Shown piece by piece: positions 26,933 through 35,451 of a stretch of 64,000 nucleotides of DNA. The translations under genes were made by a program, and so were the position numbers. Where the stretch lies: the NCBI RefSeq assembly GCF_902705545.1, contig NZ_CACSHH010000006.1, positions 42,460 to 106,459 of the forward strand, in the 5' to 3' direction. Source of the stretch: Chlamydia sp. 17-3921. GTDB taxonomy: Bacteria > Chlamydiota > Chlamydiia > Chlamydiales > Chlamydiaceae. Numbering within the stretch: the stretch's first letter is position 1; every line of letters begins with the position of its first letter. The notes below the pieces were generated by a model. It searched no databases. It was not told the origin of the DNA and was given only the letters and a program-made list of their open reading frames with translations.

Positions 26933-27411
26933 AAGTAGTCCTTGTTTCTCCTGATATTCCTCAAAATACAGGAAACATTGGTAGGACCTGCGTAGCTCTT
27001 GGAGCTGAGCTAATTTTAGTAAGGCCCCTAGGGTTCTCCTTGCTTGATAAATTTGTTAAGAGAGCAGGAATGGACTATTGGAGTAAGCTAAATTTAAAAG
27101 TTGTAGATTCCTTAGAGGATGTTTTGAAAGATTCTTTAGAAGAAAATATTTTTTGTTTTTCTACGAAAGGTTCAAGATATTATGCTGATGCCCCTATGTC
27201 TAATGAAGGGGTATTTATTTTTGGTTCAGAGTCAAAAGGTTTGCCTAAACCTGTTTTAGAAAAATATAGAAAACGTTGCTATTTTGTTCCCATGTTTTCT
27301 GAAGCAAGATCCTTAAACTTAGCAACAACTGTTGGGATAGTTTTATATGAAGTTGTCAGGCAAAACTTTCTCAGTTTTGCCTTCTCAGATAATTTTAAGC
27401 GTGTTTGTTAA
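26929..27411 (+). CDS. trmL: tRNA (cytidine/uridine-34-2'-O)-methyltransferase, TrmL (SPOUT) family
   Basis: A 160-residue SPOUT (TrmH/SpoU superfamily) methyltransferase of the minimal TrmL size. Motif 1 is PDIPQNTGNIGRTC, motif 2 includes IFGSESKGLP, and motif 3 is SEARSLNLATTVGIVLYE, which forms the AdoMet-binding trefoil knot. It probably methylates the wobble position of tRNA-Leu isoacceptors; genes for tRNA-Leu(CAG) and tRNA-Leu(UAA) lie in this window. Start overlaps the mip stop (ATGA); the 3' end overlaps the convergent trxA by 17 bases. Confidence 0.9.
   Translation: MKVVLVSPDIPQNTGNIGRTCVALGAELILVRPLGFSLLDKFVKRAGMDYWSKLNLKVVDSLEDVLKDSLEENIFCFSTKGSRYYADAPMSNEGVFIFGSESKGLPKPVLEKYRKRCYFVPMFSEARSLNLATTVGIVLYEVVRQNFLSFAFSDNFKRVC
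27359..27381. terminator. Hairpin inside the 3' end of trmL, just past trxA
   Basis: GGCAAAAC (27359-27366) and GTTTTGCC (27374-27381) form a perfect 8-bp stem with a 7-base loop. On the minus strand it starts 14 bases past the trxA stop; on the plus strand it is inside the trmL coding end. No long T-tract follows on either strand, so the terminator role is inferred from position and stem quality. Confidence 0.5.
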
Positions 27412-27703
27412 TCAACTCTATTAAAGTTTCTTTATCTTTTAGACCTACAGTGCGTGCAACCTCTTTCCCATCTTTAAAAAGTATAAGGGTAGGAATTGAA
27501 CTCACTTCATATTTCTCTGCAGGGCCTGAATTATCATCTATATTGACCTTCCCAATAGTGACGTGAGGTAATTCTGATGCTAGAGATTCTAGTATAGGGG
27601 TAAGCATTCTACATGGACCACACCATTCGGCAAAAAAATCTATAAGAACCAATCCTACACTAGTGAATGTATCGAAGTCTTGTGCTGATACTATCTTTAC
27701 CAT
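27395..27703 (-). CDS. trxA: Thioredoxin
   Basis: A 102-residue thioredoxin with the redox motif WCGPC at about residues 28-32, the cis-proline segment SIPTLILFKDG near 68-78, and the standard fold throughout. It is a general cytoplasmic disulfide reductase, relevant to the redox change that accompanies the elementary-to-reticulate body switch. Transcribed from the spacer that also holds tRNA-Leu(CAG) on the same strand, so the tRNA may lie in its leader. Confidence 0.96.
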   Translation of the reverse strand: MVKIVSAQDFDTFTSVGLVLIDFFAEWCGPCRMLTPILESLASELPHVTIGKVNIDDNSGPAEKYEVSSIPTLILFKDGKEVARTVGLKDKETLIELINKHA

Positions 27704-27738
27704 AATTTAAAATCCTTCTCGAATGTCGTTTCCCAATG

Positions 27739-27822
27739 TGCAGCTAAGAAGACTTGAACTTCCATGAGCTAAAGCTCACTAGAACCTGAATCTAGCGCGT
27801 CTACCGATTCCGCCATAGCTGC
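27739..27822 (-). tRNA. tRNA-Leu(CAG)
   Basis: On the minus strand an 84-base class II tRNA folds with acceptor GCAGCTA/TAGCTGC and discriminator A, a 5-bp anticodon stem CTAGA/TCTAG around loop TTCAGGT (anticodon CAG), a long variable arm, and T-loop GTTCAAGTC. It reads CUG codons. CCA is not encoded. It lies 35 bases upstream of trxA on the same strand. The surrounding 313-base gap holds nothing else I can support. Confidence 0.95.
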
Positions 27823-28022
27823 ATTTTGCAGAATTGTAGACATAGATAATAAAAAACACAAATGAGAAACTTTTTAAAGAAAAATACATTATTTTTTTTA
27901 CAAATCAGTGCAATGATACCTTTATGTTCAACATAATTATCGTCTCTGATAATATGACTCGTTTAATGTAAGGCAAATCAAATCGTTTTTGAATTGCTAG
28001 GGGTTTCCTTTAGCTTTTGTCG

Positions 28023-28784
28023 ATGGAAGAGTCTTACAGTTGCTCGTATTGTCAAAAAGGAATCGGCATGGAGATTTCTGGAGAAAATAAACAAAAACTT
28101 TTACGGTTTTTGGAAACTCAAAAAAAACCAGAATTATTAGCGACTTATTTATTTTATTTAGAATGCGCTATGGGTTTACGTCCTGTTGTGTTTGTTCGTG
28201 ATAAAATTATTTTCAAGAATGCAGAAGATGCTGTACAGATTCTTGAAAAAGATAAGAAAATTTGGCGTGAAACAGAAATACAAATAAGTTCTGGAAAGCC
28301 AGAGGTTAACGAGCATACGAAGCGCATTTACATTTGCCCTTTTACTGGTAAAGTTTTTGCTGATAACGTGTATGCTAATCCTCAAGATGCTATATATGAT
28401 TGGTTGTCTTCATGCCCTCAAAATATCGAACAGCAGGGTGGAGTGCGTATAAAACGTTTCCTTGTTTCAGATGATCCTAATGTTATTAAAGAATATATAG
28501 TTTCTCCTAAAGAGCCTATTGTAAAAACAGTATTTGCTTCTGTTGTTACAGGCAAGTTGTTTCATAATTTATCAGATCTTTTAGAGGATTTTATTTCTGG
28601 ATATTTGCGACCAATGACTCTAAAAGAAGTACAAAATCAACATAAATTCCAATTAGAAAACTCTTTCTTATCCCTATTACAGGATGCTTTAGAAGAAGAG
28701 AAAATAGCCGAATTTATAGAAAGCTTAGCTGATGACACCGCATTTCATGTGTATATTAGTCAATGGGTGGATACAGAAGAGTAA
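28023..28784 (+). CDS. Chlamydial hypothetical protein (CT538-like)
   Basis: About 253 residues from ATG 28023 (MEESYSCSYCQKGIGMEI); an in-frame TTG at 28017 is possible and neither has a good ribosome binding site. The N-terminal CSYC and the later ICPFTGKVF could be remnants of a zinc-binding site, but four clear ligands are not visible. A second 'TGK' segment (SVVTGKLFHNLSDLL near residue 180) repeats the pattern of the first, hinting at an internal duplication. The end overlaps tsaE by 22 bases, so it is probably co-expressed. I recall such proteins as a Chlamydia-restricted DUF; function unknown. Confidence 0.75.
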   Translation: MEESYSCSYCQKGIGMEISGENKQKLLRFLETQKKPELLATYLFYLECAMGLRPVVFVRDKIIFKNAEDAVQILEKDKKIWRETEIQISSGKPEVNEHTKRIYICPFTGKVFADNVYANPQDAIYDWLSSCPQNIEQQGGVRIKRFLVSDDPNVIKEYIVSPKEPIVKTVFASVVTGKLFHNLSDLLEDFISGYLRPMTLKEVQNQHKFQLENSFLSLLQDALEEEKIAEFIESLADDTAFHVYISQWVDTEE

Positions 28785-29203
28785 CTAATTCCTCTATAGA
28801 AACTGTGATGTTTGGAGCCTGGTTAGGTAAGCGCCTTTCTCCAGGAATGGTGTTGCTTTTGTTCGGAGATTACGGAGCAGGAAAAACAGAGTTTGTCCGT
28901 GGTGTTGTGCAAGGATTTTTAGGTAGTACGTTCGCTAAAGATGTAGCCAGCCCTTCTTTCTCTCTTCTTCATGTTTATGAAAGCTCTTCTCGTAGAGTAT
29001 GTCATTACGATTTTTATCGATTAGATAAAGAGTGTTTAATGTCTATATTTCAAGATACAGAAGAAGATGATGTCATATGTATTGAATGGGCAGATCGGAT
29101 TCAAACTCCTCAGTTTCGCGATTCTATACGTATTTATATAGAAACATTGATGTTAGAGCAAAGGGAAGTTCGTATAGATGCTCCCAAAGCGCTTTTATCA
29201 TAA
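28763..29203 (+). CDS. tsaE: tRNA threonylcarbamoyladenosine biosynthesis ATPase TsaE
   Basis: A 146-residue P-loop protein. The Walker A-like motif is LLLFGDYGAGKTEFVRGV (about residues 30-47), followed by SPSFSLLHVYE and the family-typical CHYDFYRLD, then VICIEWADR. TsaE is the ATPase that drives TsaB/TsaD in making t6A at position 37 of ANN-decoding tRNAs. The length is normal. The start overlaps the upstream hypothetical gene; dnaQ follows after 21 bases. Confidence 0.92.
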   Translation: MGGYRRVTNSSIETVMFGAWLGKRLSPGMVLLLFGDYGAGKTEFVRGVVQGFLGSTFAKDVASPSFSLLHVYESSSRRVCHYDFYRLDKECLMSIFQDTEEDDVICIEWADRIQTPQFRDSIRIYIETLMLEQREVRIDAPKALLS

Positions 29204-29224
29204 AGATTAGGATAAGAAGGAACT

Positions 29225-29974
29225 ATGACATTATTAAAAGATACGATTTTTGTTTGCCTAGATTGTGAAATGACAGGGTTGGATGTAAAAAAGGATCGTA
29301 TTATTGAATTTGCCGTAGTTCGCTTTACTTTTGACCATATTATTGATTCTATGGAGTTTTTAATTAATCCTGAGAGGGTTGTTTCTGTAGAATCACAGAG
29401 AATACACCATATTTCTAATGAAATGCTCAAAGATCAACCAAAGTTCGCAAAAGTTTATCCAAAAATCAAAGCTTTTCTCAAGGAGGGTGATCATATTGTT
29501 GGTCATAGTGTTGGTTTTGATTTACAAGTTTTGTCTCAAGAAGCAGAACGCATTAGTGAGGCCTCTCTATCAAAGTATTGCGTTATTGATACTTTGAGGC
29601 TTGCAAAAGAATATGGAGATTGTCCTAACAACTCCTTAGAATCTCTTGCAGTACACTTTAATGTCCCATACGATGGGAATCATCGTGCAATGAAGGATGT
29701 GGAGATTAATATCAGCATTTTTAAGCACTTGTGTAAGCGTTTTCAAACTATAGAGCAACTAAAACAGGTGTTAGCAAAGCCTATAAAAATGAAGTATATG
29801 CCTTTGGGAAAACACAAAGGACGTTGTTTTTCCGAAATTCCTTTAGCCTATTTAATGTGGGCTTCTAAAATGGATTTTGATTCCGATTTATTATTTTCTA
29901 TTAAACATGAAATAAAACTTCGTCAGAAAGGGACAGGTTTTTCTCAGGTGAATAATCCTTTTATGAGCTTATAA
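29225..29974 (+). CDS. dnaQ: DnaQ-family 3'-5' exonuclease with C-terminal DUF3820-like extension
   Basis: A 249-residue DEDDh exonuclease. Exo I is CLDCEMTGLD (D and E near residues 13-15), Exo II is HSVGFDLQVL (near 96), and Exo III is HRAMKDVEI (near 155). It is the likely proofreading subunit for DnaE. After the nuclease fold, residues 190-230 (MPLGKHKGRCFSEIPLAYLMWASK) match the DUF3820-type motif, a small fused module seen on some exonucleases. RBS AAGGAA precedes the ATG. Downstream of tsaE on the same strand. Confidence 0.92.
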   Translation: MTLLKDTIFVCLDCEMTGLDVKKDRIIEFAVVRFTFDHIIDSMEFLINPERVVSVESQRIHHISNEMLKDQPKFAKVYPKIKAFLKEGDHIVGHSVGFDLQVLSQEAERISEASLSKYCVIDTLRLAKEYGDCPNNSLESLAVHFNVPYDGNHRAMKDVEINISIFKHLCKRFQTIEQLKQVLAKPIKMKYMPLGKHKGRCFSEIPLAYLMWASKMDFDSDLLFSIKHEIKLRQKGTGFSQVNNPFMSL

Positions 29975-30042
29975 AAGAGCTTTAGTTACTGTTCAAAAGA
30001 TTTCTATTATAATCTATTTTCTAAATTTCTATTTAGAACCTC

Positions 30043-30071
30043 TTGATTTTCTTTGAAGTGACCTATACTAT
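30043..30071 (+). promoter_or_regulatory. Candidate promoter for yciA-lnt-lpx cluster
   Basis: TTGATT (30043-30048) and TACTAT (30066-30071) are 17 bases apart, placing transcription start about 30 bases before the yciA start. It would be a promoter for the downstream co-directional genes. Called by eye. Confidence 0.35.
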
Positions 30072-30110
30072 CCGACCAAGAGAATTTTTAAAGTTTTTTG
30101 AGGAGTGCTT

Positions 30111-30584
30111 TTGACTCTGAAAAATAAACTCGTATTATCTAGTTGTATTGATGGGCATATCTATAAGATCTTTCCTAACGATCTTAATGCAAATAACACC
30201 GTATTTGGTGGTTTATTAATGAGTTTACTAGATCGCTTGGCTTTAGTTGTTGCGGAACGTCATACTGAACGTATTTGTGTTACCGCCTTTGTTGATGCTT
30301 TATGTTTTTATGCCCCTGCATATATGGGAGAGAACCTCATTTGCAAGGCTGCTGTGAATAGAACTTGGCGCACTTCCTTGGAAGTTGGTGTTAAAGTTTG
30401 GGCAGAAAATATCTATAGACAGGAAAGAAGACACATCACTTCTGCTTATTTTACTTTTGTTGCTATGGATAATGATAATCGACCTACTCTTGTTCACCAT
30501 ATTGTTCCTAAAAGTGCGGAAGAAAAACGACGATATAATGAGGCAGATGTGCGACGACAGGCACGTTTGAAGACAAATAAATAG
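30111..30584 (+). CDS. yciA: Acyl-CoA thioesterase, YciA (hotdog) family
   Basis: The protein has 157 residues when started at TTG 30111, where GAGGAG (30100-30105) sits 5 bases upstream. The alternative GTG at 30105 would overlap that site. Hotdog-fold features are present: the [29 protein letters not shown] helix region with the catalytic Asn/Gly/Asp pattern, and [42 protein letters not shown]. The basic C-terminal tail ([18 protein letters not shown]) is typical. YciA enzymes hydrolyse a range of acyl-CoAs. Followed after 8 bases by lnt. Confidence 0.88.
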   Translation: MTLKNKLVLSSCIDGHIYKIFPNDLNANNTVFGGLLMSLLDRLALVVAERHTERICVTAFVDALCFYAPAYMGENLICKAAVNRTWRTSLEVGVKVWAENIYRQERRHITSAYFTFVAMDNDNRPTLVHHIVPKSAEEKRRYNEADVRRQARLKTNK

Positions 30585-30592
30585 GAAGCCTT

Positions 30593-32212
30593 GTGTTTAG
30601 AGCCTTTGGATTTTTTGCTTCTTTGGTAATCCTTATTTTAGCTCAACCTGATATCAGTCAGTTTTTTTCTTTATTAGGGTTCGCTTGTGGTTATGGACTT
30701 TTATGGTATAGTTTAGAGCCTTTAAAAGGTCTGCATCTTTCTAGGAAAGCTCTCTTTTTTTCCCTTTTTTTCTGGTCTCTAACAGTAGAGGCTTTTCATT
30801 TTTCTTGGATGCTATCAGATCTTTATGTAGGGAAATTTATTTATTTAGTTTGGATTTTTTTAATAGGAATTTTAGCTTTTTTATTTTCTTGCTTCTCCTA
30901 TTTGCTTATTACTGTCATGCGACAGAGAATGCTAAAACTGCTTTGGTGTCTTCCTGGAGTCTGGGTTGCCATGGAAATGATAAGGTTTTATGGCATATGT
31001 TCAGGAATGTCTTTAGATTATCTAGGTTTGCCAATGACTGCATGTTCTTACGGAAGGCAGTTTGGTGGTTTTTTTGGTTGGGCAGGACAAAGTTTTGTAA
31101 TTGTTGCTGTTGGAATAAGTTTTTATTGTGTTTTATTGAGAAAGGCTTTTGCAAAAATATGTTGGTCGATTTCTTTGATTCTTCCTTTCTGCTTGGGAGG
31201 TATTCACTATGAATATTTGAAACATAGGGCAGTAGAAAATAATGAAAATTTAAATGTTGCTGTAGTTCAACCTGCAATTTCTCCTGAAGACCCTCCTTTA
31301 AAAAATCCTGTTCAAGCATGGCAACGACTTATAGATCTTATTGCAAATATACACAAACCTATAGATGTGCTTATCTTTCCTGAGGTCGCTGTTCCTTTTG
31401 ATAGTAGTAAAAGGATATACTCTTATGAAGATAGTTTACCAGTACTTGCTCCTTTTGTAATTCCCGATAAAAAAGATGGGTTAACTAATTTTGATTGGGT
31501 ACAAATTTTATCCCAATATTTTCGTTGCCCAGTTTTAATTGGGATGGAGCGTTGGGAAGAGTCTTCGGAACATATATATTTTTATAACTCTGCAGAGCTT
31601 ATATCAGAGCAAGAACAGCAAGGATATGATAAACGAGTTTTGGTTCCCGGAGGGGAATATATTCCTGGTGGACGTTTAGGAAAATTTATTTGTAAAAAAT
31701 TTTTTCCAGAGCAAATGCTGACATGTTTACGTTTGCCAGGAATTCGTTCAGGAATCATAAAAGTTTCTGGTTTGCCTGCTTTGGGAGTGTCTATTTGTTA
31801 TGAAGAAACATTTGGCTATCTTTTACGGATCTATAAACAACAAGGAGCTCGACTTCTTGTTAATTTAACAAATGATGGATGGTACCCCTCTTCTCGATTG
31901 CCTCAAGTCCATTTTTCCCATGGAATTTTACGTAATCAAGAATTGGGAATGCCTTGTGTTCGTGCATGTCAAACAGGAGTAACTGCCGCAGTAGATTCTC
32001 TAGGACGTATAGTGAGTCAATTGCCTTATGAAACTCGAAATCAAAAAGCTGTACCGGGAGTTTTACAAGTCTCTATCCCCTTATTTACTTATCAAACTTT
32101 ATACGCTTATTGTGGAGATTGGATTATGGGGTGTATAGCCTTATGTTTATCAGGATATCTTGGAGTAGGTATCATAGGATATCGCTTGCTTGCTAAAAAA
32201 GAAAAAGGATAA
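30593..32212 (+). CDS. lnt: Apolipoprotein N-acyltransferase
   Basis: A 539-residue inner-membrane enzyme that adds the third acyl chain to lipoproteins such as Mip. GTG start with AGGAAG upstream. The N-terminal half has about six transmembrane helices. The C-terminal nitrilase-like domain shows the Glu-Lys-Cys triad: E in LIFPEVAVPF, K in YDKRVLVPGGEYIPGG, and C in GVSICYEETFG. One further hydrophobic segment is near the C-terminus. It heads a cluster for outer membrane lipids. Confidence 0.94.
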   Translation: MFRAFGFFASLVILILAQPDISQFFSLLGFACGYGLLWYSLEPLKGLHLSRKALFFSLFFWSLTVEAFHFSWMLSDLYVGKFIYLVWIFLIGILAFLFSCFSYLLITVMRQRMLKLLWCLPGVWVAMEMIRFYGICSGMSLDYLGLPMTACSYGRQFGGFFGWAGQSFVIVAVGISFYCVLLRKAFAKICWSISLILPFCLGGIHYEYLKHRAVENNENLNVAVVQPAISPEDPPLKNPVQAWQRLIDLIANIHKPIDVLIFPEVAVPFDSSKRIYSYEDSLPVLAPFVIPDKKDGLTNFDWVQILSQYFRCPVLIGMERWEESSEHIYFYNSAELISEQEQQGYDKRVLVPGGEYIPGGRLGKFICKKFFPEQMLTCLRLPGIRSGIIKVSGLPALGVSICYEETFGYLLRIYKQQGARLLVNLTNDGWYPSSRLPQVHFSHGILRNQELGMPCVRACQTGVTAAVDSLGRIVSQLPYETRNQKAVPGVLQVSIPLFTYQTLYAYCGDWIMGCIALCLSGYLGVGIIGYRLLAKKEKG

Positions 32213-32241
32213 TATACGAAGACTCTCTGTCAGGTTTTTGC

Positions 32242-33102
32242 ATGTTAGAACGAGCTCAGAAAACGTTAAAGCGCGAGGTTAGTTATTCTGGAGTGGGAAT
32301 CCACTTTGGTAGATCCGCGAGACTTTCTTTGCTTCCTGCGAAAGCCAATACAGGGATAATTTTCCGTCGTAACACTTCTTCTGGAGAATGGCAGGATATC
32401 CCCGCATTGTTACCACATGTATATGACACTGGGCGTAGTACAACCCTATCACAAGGTAGTACAATTATTGCTACTGTAGAGCACCTTATGGCAGCTTTGC
32501 GCTCTAGTGATTTAGATAACGTTATCGTTCAGTGTAGTGATGAGGAGATCCCTATAGGAGATGGAAGCTCGAATGTTTTTGTAGATTTGATAGATAAAGC
32601 TGGGATTTGCGAATTAGAAGAAAAAATCTCTATTGCTAGACTTTCTCAACCAGTTTATTATCAATATCAAGACATTTTTCTTGCAGCATTTCCATCTGAA
32701 GAGCTAAAAATTTCCTACACTTTACATTATCCTCAAAGCCCAACCATAGGGACGCAATATCGCTCTTTAGTAATTACTGAAGCTTCTTTTCGAGAAAGTA
32801 TAGCTCCTTGTAGAACATTTGCTCTTTATAATGAGTTGTGTTTTTTAATGAATAAGGGTTTGATTGGAGGAGGATGTCTTGAAAATGCTGTAGTTTTTAA
32901 AGACGATGGTATTATTAGTCGTGGGCAATTACGATTCCCTGATGAGCCTGTGAGACATAAAATCTTAGATTTAATAGGAGATCTTTCATTGGTTGGACAA
33001 CCTTTTGTTGCGCATGTGTTTGCTGTGGGATCAGGACATTCTTCGAATGTTGCTTTTGGGAAGGAAATTCTAAAAGCTTTGCAAGTGAGAGAAAGCAAGT
33101 GA
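32242..33102 (+). CDS. lpxC: UDP-3-O-acyl-N-acetylglucosamine deacetylase
   Basis: A 286-residue zinc amidohydrolase carrying out the committed step of lipid A synthesis. Zinc ligands are visible: H in [10 protein letters not shown] (about residue 80), and H...D in [16 protein letters not shown] (about 240); the catalytic His is in GSGHSSN near the C-terminus. The substrate loop [10 protein letters not shown] is also present. The length is slightly short against E. coli (305). Its stop overlaps the start of fabZ. Confidence 0.96.
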   Translation: MLERAQKTLKREVSYSGVGIHFGRSARLSLLPAKANTGIIFRRNTSSGEWQDIPALLPHVYDTGRSTTLSQGSTIIATVEHLMAALRSSDLDNVIVQCSDEEIPIGDGSSNVFVDLIDKAGICELEEKISIARLSQPVYYQYQDIFLAAFPSEELKISYTLHYPQSPTIGTQYRSLVITEASFRESIAPCRTFALYNELCFLMNKGLIGGGCLENAVVFKDDGIISRGQLRFPDEPVRHKILDLIGDLSLVGQPFVAHVFAVGSGHSSNVAFGKEILKALQVRESK

Positions 33103-33560
33103 TGAATCAATCAGCAATAAAAATTCGAAAAATATTAGACTTACTTCCACATCGTTATCCTTTTTTGCTTGTGGATAAGGTTGTGTCTTATGACATAAAG
33201 AATAAGAGTATAAAAGCTCAAAAAAATGTTTCAATAAATGAACCTTTTTTTGTTGGACATTTTCCAGAAACTCCAATTATGCCTGGGGTATTAATTTTAG
33301 AGTCTTTAGCACAAGCTGCCGGTGTATTATTAGGTCTAGTTCTTGAAAATGATAAAAGCAAAAGAATAGCGTTATTTTTGGGAGTACAAAAAGCTAAATT
33401 TCGTTTAGCTGTACGACCTGGAGATATACTCTCTTTAAATGCAAAATTTTCTTTAATTTCCTCGAAAGGAGGAAAAGCTATGGCACAAGCGTATGTAGAT
33501 TCTTCGCTTGCGACAGAAGCAGAGTTGAGCTTTGCTCTAGTAGATAAAGAATCCCTATAG
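33102..33560 (+). CDS. fabZ: 3-hydroxyacyl-[ACP] dehydratase FabZ
   Basis: A 152-residue hotdog dehydratase of fatty acid elongation. It begins at ATG 33102 ([27 protein letters not shown]); a GTG three bases upstream is in frame. The catalytic His lies in [20 protein letters not shown] and the Glu follows in that helix. It shares its hydroxyacyl-ACP substrate with LpxA, and the fabZ-lpxA arrangement balances phospholipid and lipid A synthesis. It overlaps lpxC by one base and lies 13 bases before lpxA. Confidence 0.96.
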   Translation: MNQSAIKIRKILDLLPHRYPFLLVDKVVSYDIKNKSIKAQKNVSINEPFFVGHFPETPIMPGVLILESLAQAAGVLLGLVLENDKSKRIALFLGVQKAKFRLAVRPGDILSLNAKFSLISSKGGKAMAQAYVDSSLATEAELSFALVDKESL

Positions 33561-33573
33561 ATAACGGAGAAAT

Positions 33574-34413
33574 ATGACGAACATTCACCCTTCTGCAATT
33601 GTCGAGCCTGGGGCAAAAATTGGAAAGAATGTTGTTGTGGAGCCGTATGCTATGATCAAATCTACAGTAACCTTATGCGATAATGTTACTGTAAAGTCTT
33701 ACGCCTACATTGATGGGTATACTACCATAGGTAAGGGAACGACAATATGGCCCTCTGCAATGATTGGAAATAAACCTCAAGATTTAAAATATCGTGGGGA
33801 AAAAACTTTTGTAATAATTGGTGAATATTGTGAAATTCGCGAATTTGCTATTATTACATCCTCTACATTTGAAGGAACAACAGTTTCTATTGGAGATCAT
33901 TGTCTAATAATGCCTTGTGCTCATGTTGCTCATAACTGTACCCTTGGGCATCACGTGGTTTTAAGTAATCATGCTCAACTTGCAGGGCATGTTCAAGTTG
34001 ATGATTATGCGATTATCGGTGGAATGGTTGGCGTTCATCAGTTTGTTCGTATAGGCACTCATGCAATGGTCGGAGCCCTTAGTGGTATTCGTCGAGATAT
34101 TCCTCCTTACACTATCGGGAGTGGAAACCCTTATCAGCTTGGAGGAATTAATAAAATTGGCTTACAAAGAAGATCTGTTCCTTTTGCAACGCGATTAGCT
34201 TTAATAAAAGCTTTTAAACGAGTTTATCGCTCTGAAGGATGTTTTCAAGAGGCTCTAATAGAAGCTCAAGAAGAACTTGGTCATATCCCTGAAGTTTCAC
34301 ATTTTATTGATTTTTGCCAAACCTCTAGTAAACGGGGGATCGAAGGACGTACAGATAAACAAGCTTTACAAGAAGAAAATTTAGAAAAAACGAGAGCTTT
34401 AATTGAATCTTAA
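33574..34413 (+). CDS. lpxA: UDP-N-acetylglucosamine acyltransferase
   Basis: A 279-residue left-handed beta-helix acyltransferase that starts lipid A synthesis. Hexapeptide repeats run from residue 1 to about 190 ([21 protein letters not shown] and so on), with the catalytic His in the segment [14 protein letters not shown] (about 115-128) and the acyl-binding [14 protein letters not shown] helical C-terminal domain follows. Length normal; RBS ACGGAG precedes the ATG. The 3' end overlaps fmt by 11 bases. Confidence 0.96.
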   Translation: MTNIHPSAIVEPGAKIGKNVVVEPYAMIKSTVTLCDNVTVKSYAYIDGYTTIGKGTTIWPSAMIGNKPQDLKYRGEKTFVIIGEYCEIREFAIITSSTFEGTTVSIGDHCLIMPCAHVAHNCTLGHHVVLSNHAQLAGHVQVDDYAIIGGMVGVHQFVRIGTHAMVGALSGIRRDIPPYTIGSGNPYQLGGINKIGLQRRSVPFATRLALIKAFKRVYRSEGCFQEALIEAQEELGHIPEVSHFIDFCQTSSKRGIEGRTDKQALQEENLEKTRALIES

Positions 34414-35356
34414 AGTTGTTTATTTTGGCACTCCTCAATTTGCTGCTACTGTTTTAGAAGGCTTACTTGCTTATGGTATTCAAGTTGTCGGTGTTGTCTC
34501 TAGAGTAGACAAGCCTCAAAAAAGATCAGCTCAGCCTGTTCCTTCTCCAGTGAAAATTTCTGCTCTGACACATAATCTGCCTTTACTTCAGCCTATAAAA
34601 GTATCAGATCCTGAGTTCATACAGCAGCTAAAAGTTTTCAATGCGGATGTATTTGTTGTTGTTGCTTATGGAGTCATTTTACGTCAGGAAATCTTAGATA
34701 TTCCTCGTTATGGTTGTTACAATCTCCATGCAGGTCTTCTTCCTGCTTATCGTGGTGCAGCTCCTATACAACGTTGTATAATGGACGGAGTCGTGGAATC
34801 TGGGAATACTGTCATTCGTATGGATGCTGGTATGGATACAGGGGATATTGTCAATACAACACATGTCGTTGTAGAAGATGATATGACAGCGGGAGAGCTT
34901 GAAGAAGCTCTAGCAGCTCAAGGTCCAGAGGTATTGAAAAAGACTTTAGTTCAACTTGAGTCTGGTAAGCTAATTCTAACTCCTCAAGATTCTACTAAAG
35001 CTACGATGGCTCCTAAGCTATCGAAAGAAGAGGGGAGAGTTCCTTGGGGAGAATCTGCAAAAAAGGTTTATGCTCATATTCGTGGTGTTACACCGGCTCC
35101 CGGAGCTTGGACTTTATTTTCTGCACGCGAAAAGCCTGAAAAACGTTTAACTATTCATAAGGCGCGTCTTTTTGCTGAATCTGGAGATTTTGGGGCTCCG
35201 GGAACAATCTTTGATTCAGGTCAAAAAGAACTGCTCGTAGCATGTTCACAAGGAGCTCTTAGCCTTCTAGAAATTCAACCAGAAGGCAAGAATGTTATGA
35301 ATTCAAAAATTTTTTTAAATGGATATTCATCATCTAAATTAAAAATAATACTTTAA
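34403..35356 (+). CDS. fmt: Methionyl-tRNA formyltransferase
   Basis: A 317-residue enzyme that formylates initiator tRNA. TTG start at 34403 inside the lpxA end, giving the conserved start [19 protein letters not shown]. The formyltransferase domain has the substrate loop [10 protein letters not shown] and the catalytic segment [23 protein letters not shown] with GMDTGDIV. The C-terminal OB-like domain (about 205-317) follows. The rare start and overlap suggest expression is coupled to lpxA and kept low. Confidence 0.94.
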   Translation: MNLKVVYFGTPQFAATVLEGLLAYGIQVVGVVSRVDKPQKRSAQPVPSPVKISALTHNLPLLQPIKVSDPEFIQQLKVFNADVFVVVAYGVILRQEILDIPRYGCYNLHAGLLPAYRGAAPIQRCIMDGVVESGNTVIRMDAGMDTGDIVNTTHVVVEDDMTAGELEEALAAQGPEVLKKTLVQLESGKLILTPQDSTKATMAPKLSKEEGRVPWGESAKKVYAHIRGVTPAPGAWTLFSAREKPEKRLTIHKARLFAESGDFGAPGTIFDSGQKELLVACSQGALSLLEIQPEGKNVMNSKIFLNGYSSSKLKIIL

Positions 35357-35451
35357 TCTAATTAATTAAAAAAATCTTTTTCTTTTGCCTTCATTTAGTT
35401 TTAATGTGTTTTATGATATTATGACTTCTTTTACCCTGTGAAAGGAGGTTT

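Noticed and set aside
30915..31319. 134-codon minus-strand frame inside lnt
   Set aside because: Antisense to transmembrane coding sequence; Leu/Gln-rich, as expected for a shadow of hydrophobic codons.
33218..33616. 132-codon minus-strand frame over fabZ
   Set aside because: Fully antisense to fabZ, which has all its catalytic motifs.
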